From Vulcanococcus sp. SFB_649D_100_25 (GTDB lineage: Bacteria > Cyanobacteriota > Cyanobacteriia > PCC-6307 > Cyanobiaceae), in the NCBI GenBank assembly GCA_030833825.1, contig JAURGL010000021.1, positions 1-16,704 on the forward strand: a DNA stretch of 16,704 nt, read 5' to 3'. Each line of letters begins with the position of its first letter. Positions within the stretch are counted from its first letter, which is position 1. The position numbers and the translations under genes were made by a program. Positions 13,435 through 16,704 of the stretch are shown in pieces. The notes under the pieces were generated by a model. That model worked only from the letters and a program-made list of their open reading frames with translations. It had not been told where the DNA came from and did not search any database.

Positions 13435-14148
13435 TCAGCCGACCAGGGCTGCTGCCGCCATGCGGGCGATCTCGCGGGTGCTGAATCCGATCTCCGTCAG
13501 CGCTTCCTGGTAGGCGATCAGGAAATCCTCGATGAGGTCTTCCTTGTCCATGTGCAGGACGGCGGCATCGTTGGCCACCTGGTCGAGCATGCGGCGGATC
13601 AGGGGCAGGTTGTCCCGGTTGGCTTGCTCGAGTTCCTCGCGGCAGCTCTCGAGGTTGGCCTTGAGCCAGACCTCGCCGTAGTTCAGGTGGGTGTACTCAT
13701 CCTTGACCACGCCTTCGGTGATCTTGCGGGCGAAGGGGTCAGCGACAGGGATATAAATGTGATAGGCCGAGATTGCGAAGGCTTCGATCAGGATTGCTTG
13801 GATCAGCAGGCAGGTCACCACCTTGCCTTCGGCAAGCGCCTTCTGGAAGTTGCCGTGCAGGGGGGAGAAGAACTCCTTGGCAAAAGGCATGTCGGCGGTG
13901 ACACCGAGGTTGTTGGCACAGGCGGTGAAGCCCTTCATGTGCTTGAGCTCCATCCGGGCGAGCTTGGTGAGCTCATCCGCCTGATCAGGCAGGAGGGTCC
14001 CGATCGAGATGTAGTTGTCGTGGGCCTCCTGCTCGCCCTCGATCACGATCGCGTTGATCCGGCTGTAGGCGTCCTTGTAGGCCTCGGTGGTGAAGTCGGG
14101 CAGGTTGGCTGCTGCTGCGCAGAGGTCCGGGGCTTCAAGGGTCGCCAT
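13435..14148 (-). CDS. ado: Aldehyde-deformylating oxygenase (ADO)
   Basis: The product is 237 residues. ADO is a ferritin-like di-iron enzyme that converts fatty aldehydes to alkanes or alkenes plus formate. All six iron ligands are visible: Glu39 (IVIEGEQEAHDNYI), Glu67 and His70 (RMELKH), Glu122 (LIEAFAISAYH), and Glu151 and His154 (KDEYTH). The spacing matches the Prochlorococcus and S. elongatus enzymes. ATG 14148 is chosen; GTG 14163 would add five residues. A TACAGT at 14184-14179 could be the -10 element, with a 23-bp dyad directly upstream of it. aar follows, completing the alkane pathway, and accA beyond that supplies malonyl-CoA. Confidence 0.97.
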   Translation of the reverse strand: MATLEAPDLCAAAANLPDFTTEAYKDAYSRINAIVIEGEQEAHDNYISIGTLLPDQADELTKLARMELKHMKGFTACANNLGVTADMPFAKEFFSPLHGNFQKALAEGKVVTCLLIQAILIEAFAISAYHIYIPVADPFARKITEGVVKDEYTHLNYGEVWLKANLESCREELEQANRDNLPLIRRMLDQVANDAAVLHMDKEDLIEDFLIAYQEALTEIGFSTREIARMAAAALVG

Positions 14149-14178
14149 GGCTACCTGGTACACATCGCAATGGAATCG

Positions 14179-14208
14179 ACTGTAACCATCTCAACCCGCT
14201 TGAGATGG
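14179..14208 (-). promoter_or_regulatory. Candidate ado promoter with adjacent dyad
   Basis: On the minus strand, a perfect 9-bp inverted repeat CCATCTCAA-GCGGG-TTGAGATGG (14208-14186) is followed after one base by TACAGT (14184-14179), a plausible -10 hexamer about 30 bases before the ado ATG. No TTGACA-like -35 element is present, so the dyad could be an activator or repressor site. As RNA it would also make a hairpin at the far end of the upstream creatininase transcript. Confidence 0.4.
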
Positions 14209-14366
14209 GCTTTGGCAGCTTTTGCCCACCAATAGCCGCCTCGTTGCGCCCGAATCGCCCCCTGGTTGCGCGCTGGCTGATCGGTCACTGGGCCCTGCAT
14301 CAGGGCTGGAACGAAGGCCAGTCGCTCTGGAGCAGGCCACGGAAGAGCGAGACCCAGCCCTCCTGA
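14205..14366 (+). CDS. Candidate small protein, 53 residues
   Basis: This short open frame starts at ATG 14205 and ends at TGA 14366. The first two-thirds lie in the gap between ado and the creatininase gene; the rest overlaps the creatininase 3' end on the opposite strand by 67 bases. The product is basic and Trp-rich in its centre (VARWLIGHWALHQGWNEGQS, residues 21-40), and most codons end in G or C like real genes here. A TTG at 14244 (residue 14) is another possible start. I see no Shine-Dalgarno sequence, and the ATG falls in the arm of a 23-bp dyad. I do not recognise a family. It may be a chance frame. Confidence 0.3.
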   Translation: MGFGSFCPPIAASLRPNRPLVARWLIGHWALHQGWNEGQSLWSRPRKSETQPS

Positions 14367-15136
14367 AGGCGTTGATGCAGGGCGGCTCCGAGTTCGCCGC
14401 TCGCATCAGAGGCATCCCCGATGACCCCTGAATGACTGAGATCGCGGGTGAGCCAGGCTGTGGGTACGGCCCCTTCCAGGCTCCAGCCCGGTGGTGGCAT
14501 CCGCTGCCCATACCCGTCTCTGGGGCGTGAGGGACCCACCTGATCCGGCGCGAGGTGCAGCATCAGGCTGGTTTCTGCGAGCCCGGCATGGAGGCCGTGA
14601 TGGCGCTCCGGCTCGGGCAGCAGGTCCATCACTCCCTCGGGCCCACTCCAGAGGAAGCACGGCAACACCGCCATCCCCGGACGCGCTGCCCGCAGCTGCC
14701 GGGCCGCCACCTGCAGCAGGGCGATCTGCCCGCCATGGGCGTTGAACAGCACGAGACGCTGAAAGCCTGCATCGGCGAGCTGTTCCCCCACCGACTGAAC
14801 CAGGCTCAGAAGGGTGCTGGCTGACAAGGTGAGGGTGCCCGGGGACCCCAGGTGCTCCGGGGAGAAGCCCAGCTGTTGGGGGGGTAGGCGCCAGATCGGC
14901 AGCTCAGGGTCGAGCTGCGCGAGGACCGCATCAAGCAGGCGATCGGCGAACAGGGCATCGGTCCCGAGGGGCAGTTGGGGGCCGTGCTGCTCAAAGGCGC
15001 CGAAGGGCCAGACCACGGTGCTCCCGGGCTGCTGCGCCACCGCCTCGAACGTTGGCCACTGCAGGCGTTCCAGACGCCGTTCGCCCAGGGGCCGCGGGGA
15101 TCGGTCTTCCTCACTCATTGGCGCTGCCTGGTCCAT
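14300..15136 (-). CDS. Creatininase-family amidohydrolase
   Basis: The product is 278 residues. VVWPFGAFEQHGPQLPLGTD (41-60) supplies Glu49, His51 and Asp60 as metal ligands. LFNAHGGQ (130-137) supplies His134. GLHAGLAETSLML (181-193) supplies Glu188 and completes the dinuclear metal site typical of creatininase, MftE and related amidases. The usual NxHGGN motif reads NAHGGQ here. The natural substrate of the cyanobacterial members is not known to me. True creatininase activity is unlikely, since no creatine-pathway neighbours are present. ATG 15136 is backed by GGGAGG seven bases upstream. It is divergent from the S1-domain gene across 45 bases and is the gene upstream of ado. Confidence 0.9.
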   Translation of the reverse strand: MDQAAPMSEEDRSPRPLGERRLERLQWPTFEAVAQQPGSTVVWPFGAFEQHGPQLPLGTDALFADRLLDAVLAQLDPELPIWRLPPQQLGFSPEHLGSPGTLTLSASTLLSLVQSVGEQLADAGFQRLVLFNAHGGQIALLQVAARQLRAARPGMAVLPCFLWSGPEGVMDLLPEPERHHGLHAGLAETSLMLHLAPDQVGPSRPRDGYGQRMPPPGWSLEGAVPTAWLTRDLSHSGVIGDASDASGELGAALHQRLQEGWVSLFRGLLQSDWPSFQP

Positions 15137-15143
15137 CGAGGGG

Positions 15144-15181
15144 CCTCCCTACAGTGTGGCGCTGTGCGTCTTTGCTTGGTC
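15144..15181. promoter_or_regulatory. Compact divergent control region
   Basis: Only 45 bases separate two divergent starts. Minus strand: GGGAGG (15149-15144), the ribosome site of the creatininase gene. Plus strand: TACAGT (15150-15155), a candidate -10 for the S1-domain gene, giving a leader of about 20 bases. The plus leader has no Shine-Dalgarno sequence before ATG 15182. Confidence 0.4.
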
Positions 15182-16540
15182 ATGGCCGGTTCCGGCACTC
15201 CCCAGCCCCCCCAGCCCTCCCCCAAGCAGCAACCCACCTCTGCGCGTCCCGTGCCGCCTGCACCGCAGCGTCCGTCCGTGTCACCGCCGCCGGTTCGCAA
15301 GCCTCCCCAGGTTCTGCAGATCAATAAAAAAGAAGAGCAGCTCCGCTTGGAGCGGGAGGCCGCTGAAGCCCGTGCCGCCGCTGAAGCTGCGGCCCAACGG
15401 GCCACGGAACTGGAGAACGCCGCCCGCCAAGCACGCGGCGAAGAGCCCCTGGCTCCCCAGCGTCCCGCTGCACCGCGCCCTGTGGCGGCAGCCGACGACG
15501 AGCTGTTCGACATGAGCGGCTTCGAGGGGCTGACCATGGCCGATCTGCTCGGGCCCGATGACCGCAACAAGGCTCGCCGCAGCGGTGGGGGCTCCCGTAT
15601 GGCGGCTCCTCAGGCTCAGCCCGCCGTGTCCGTGCCGGCTCGCTCTGTCGATGACTTCGACTTCGACGAAGAGGCCTTCCTGGCAGCCCTCGACGAGCAG
15701 GAGTTCGTGGGCACCACCGGTGAAGTGGTCTCCGGAACGGTGATTGGCCTTGAGAGCGATGGGGTCTACATCGATATCGGCGGGAAGGCCCCAGGCTTCA
15801 TGCCCAAGAAGGAAGCTGGCCTTGGGGTGATCACGAACCTCAAGGAACGCTTCCCCAAGGGTTTGCCGGTGGAAGTGCTGGTGACCGGAGACCAGAACGC
15901 CGACGGCATGGTCACCGTGAGCGCCCGGGCTCTGGCGCTTCGTCAGAGCTGGGAGAAGGTCCGCGCCCTCGAGAAGGAAGGCAAGGTCCTCCAAGTCAAG
16001 GTCAATGGCTTCAACCGCGGCGGGATCACCTGCGACGTGGAAGGTCTGCGCGGCTTTGTGCCCCGCTCCCAGCTCCAGGAGGGTGAGAACCATGAGGCCC
16101 TCGTCGGTAAGACCCTTGGGGTGGCCTTCCTGGAGGTGAATCCTGAGACCCGCAAGTTGGTGCTTTCGGAAAAGAAAGCCGCCACCGCCGCCCTGTTCCA
16201 GAACCTGGAGGTGGGTCAGCTCGTGGAAGGTCAGGTGGTGTCGGTGAAGCCCTATGGACTGTTCGTCGATCTCGGCGGCATCAGTGGACTGCTCCATCAG
16301 TCGGTGATCACCGGCGGCCAGATGCGGGATCTGCGCGAGGTGTTTGACCAGGGAGATCGGGTCAAGGCGTTGATCACGGAACTCGATCCGGGCCGCGGAC
16401 GCATCGCCCTCAATACCGCCCTGCTGGAGGGGCAGCCCGGAGAACTGTTGATCGAGCGCGACAAGGTGATGGCGGAAGCCGCCGATCGCGCCAACAGGGC
16501 TCGTAACGTGCTGCGTCAGCAGGAACAGAGCGCCGGATGA
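15182..16540 (+). CDS. rps1b: S1-domain RNA-binding protein (30S ribosomal protein S1 homologue, Nbp1/Rps1B type)
   Basis: The product is 452 residues. A Pro-rich N-terminus (1-45) is followed by a charged, Ala/Glu-rich helical stretch (48-90) and an acidic linker with DDFDFDEEAFLAAL (157-170). Three S1 (OB-fold) repeats follow at about 178-250, 266-332 and 346-415; the third has the canonical VKPYGLFVDLGGISGLLHQS. S1 proteins bind mRNA on the 30S subunit; this branch with a long N-terminal extension is the second S1-like protein of cyanobacteria, thought to bind nucleic acid. ATG 15182 is chosen because earlier in-frame codons would run back into the divergent creatininase gene. No Shine-Dalgarno sequence is present. 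Its stop overlaps the next gene (ATGA). Confidence 0.9.
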   Translation: MAGSGTPQPPQPSPKQQPTSARPVPPAPQRPSVSPPPVRKPPQVLQINKKEEQLRLEREAAEARAAAEAAAQRATELENAARQARGEEPLAPQRPAAPRPVAAADDELFDMSGFEGLTMADLLGPDDRNKARRSGGGSRMAAPQAQPAVSVPARSVDDFDFDEEAFLAALDEQEFVGTTGEVVSGTVIGLESDGVYIDIGGKAPGFMPKKEAGLGVITNLKERFPKGLPVEVLVTGDQNADGMVTVSARALALRQSWEKVRALEKEGKVLQVKVNGFNRGGITCDVEGLRGFVPRSQLQEGENHEALVGKTLGVAFLEVNPETRKLVLSEKKAATAALFQNLEVGQLVEGQVVSVKPYGLFVDLGGISGLLHQSVITGGQMRDLREVFDQGDRVKALITELDPGRGRIALNTALLEGQPGELLIERDKVMAEAADRANRARNVLRQQEQSAG

Positions 16541-16704
16541 TCCAGGCCACCGAGCAGGCGCCAGCGGCACTCATCCAGGCGGACTGGGAACTCGACTACT
16601 ACTCCAGGCCAATCCTTGAGGAGGACGGGAAAAAACGTTGGGAGCTGTTGATCTGCAGTTCCCAGCAGGGCACCACCGCTGGGCGCTCCTTTCGCTGGGT
16701 GCTC
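16537..16704 (+). CDS. Tab2/Atab2-family RNA-binding protein (5' part)
   Basis: Only the first 56 codons are present before the window ends. The segment WELDYYSRPILEEDGKKRWE (residues 17-36), followed by LLIC, is the signature of the Tab2 family (formerly DUF1092). Members in algae and plants bind photosystem mRNAs and are needed for translation or assembly of photosystem I and II core proteins. Cyanobacterial members are about 260-290 residues. The ATG overlaps the stop of the S1-domain gene by four bases (ATGA), so translation is probably coupled, and both products act on RNA or translation. I am confident of the family despite the truncation. Confidence 0.88.
   Translation, partial: MIQATEQAPAALIQADWELDYYSRPILEEDGKKRWELLICSSQQGTTAGRSFRWVL

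Noticed and set aside
14975..15181. Earlier in-frame start for the S1-domain gene
   Set aside because: This part is antisense to the creatininase N-terminus and its translation looks like shadow sequence.
15281..16570. Open frame of 429 codons on the minus strand, antisense to the S1-domain gene
   Set aside because: The sense frame encodes three S1 repeats. The antisense frame is His/Leu/Gly-rich without motifs and is a codon-bias shadow.
1..16704. CRISPR array, insertion sequence, prophage, defence or toxin-antitoxin genes
   Set aside because: No regularly spaced repeats, transposase or integrase motifs, or terminal inverted repeats with target duplications were seen. Nearly all of the window is accounted for by core metabolic and photosynthesis genes.

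Overview
The window looks like a stretch of chromosomal core genome from a GC-rich picocyanobacterium of the marine/brackish Synechococcus-Cyanobium group. The evidence is a dark-operative protochlorophyllide reductase (chlN-chlB-chlL) next to a light-dependent one (por), a photosystem I PsaM peptide, the NDH-1 assembly factor CRR6, a Tab2-type photosystem translation factor, and the cyanobacterial alkane pair aldehyde-deformylating oxygenase and acyl-ACP reductase beside accA. Codons mostly end in G or C. I noticed no GCGATCGC (HIP1) octamers, which fits picocyanobacteria. From memory, this gene order resembles the equivalent region of marine Synechococcus and Prochlorococcus.

Layout. (a) 1-3222 (+): the 3' end of chlN, then chlB and chlL, closed by a strong intrinsic terminator. 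(b) 3294-5042 (-): por, a conserved membrane protein of unknown function, and the 32-aa psaM gene, probably transcribed psaM -> unknown -> por. (c) 5177-8412: crr6 (+) converging on a TauE/SafE permease (-), then a lipoate-ligase-family gene (+) converging on a site-2-protease-type membrane protease (-). (d) 8468-9693 (+): trpF and a small exported protein with an Ig-like C-terminus. (e) 9714-14148 (-): folE, a short-chain dehydrogenase, accA, aar and ado, with ado first in transcription order. (f) 14300-15136 (-): a creatininase-fold amidohydrolase. (g) 15182-16704 (+): an S1-domain protein (rps1b/nbp1 type) whose stop overlaps the start of a Tab2-family gene cut by the window end.

How the genes work together. 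chlNBL and por are alternative routes for the same step, protochlorophyllide to chlorophyllide. psaM, crr6 and tab2 serve the assembly of photosystem I and NDH-1, so the left end and the extreme right end concern photosynthetic membranes. The accA-aar-ado block links malonyl-CoA formation to conversion of acyl-ACP into alka(e)nes. The middle genes (trpF, folE, lipoate ligase family, M50 protease, permease) are housekeeping metabolism.

I see no mobile element, CRISPR array, rRNA, tRNA, phage gene or toxin-antitoxin module, and no intergenic stretch longer than about 170 bases. I did not find a convincing new multi-gene system. The unexplained material is small: several strong inverted repeats at gene junctions, a candidate 53-aa ORF near 14.2 kb, Shine-Dalgarno sites followed at once by their own complement, an unusual CSHH zinc motif in FolE, and two proteins of unknown function.
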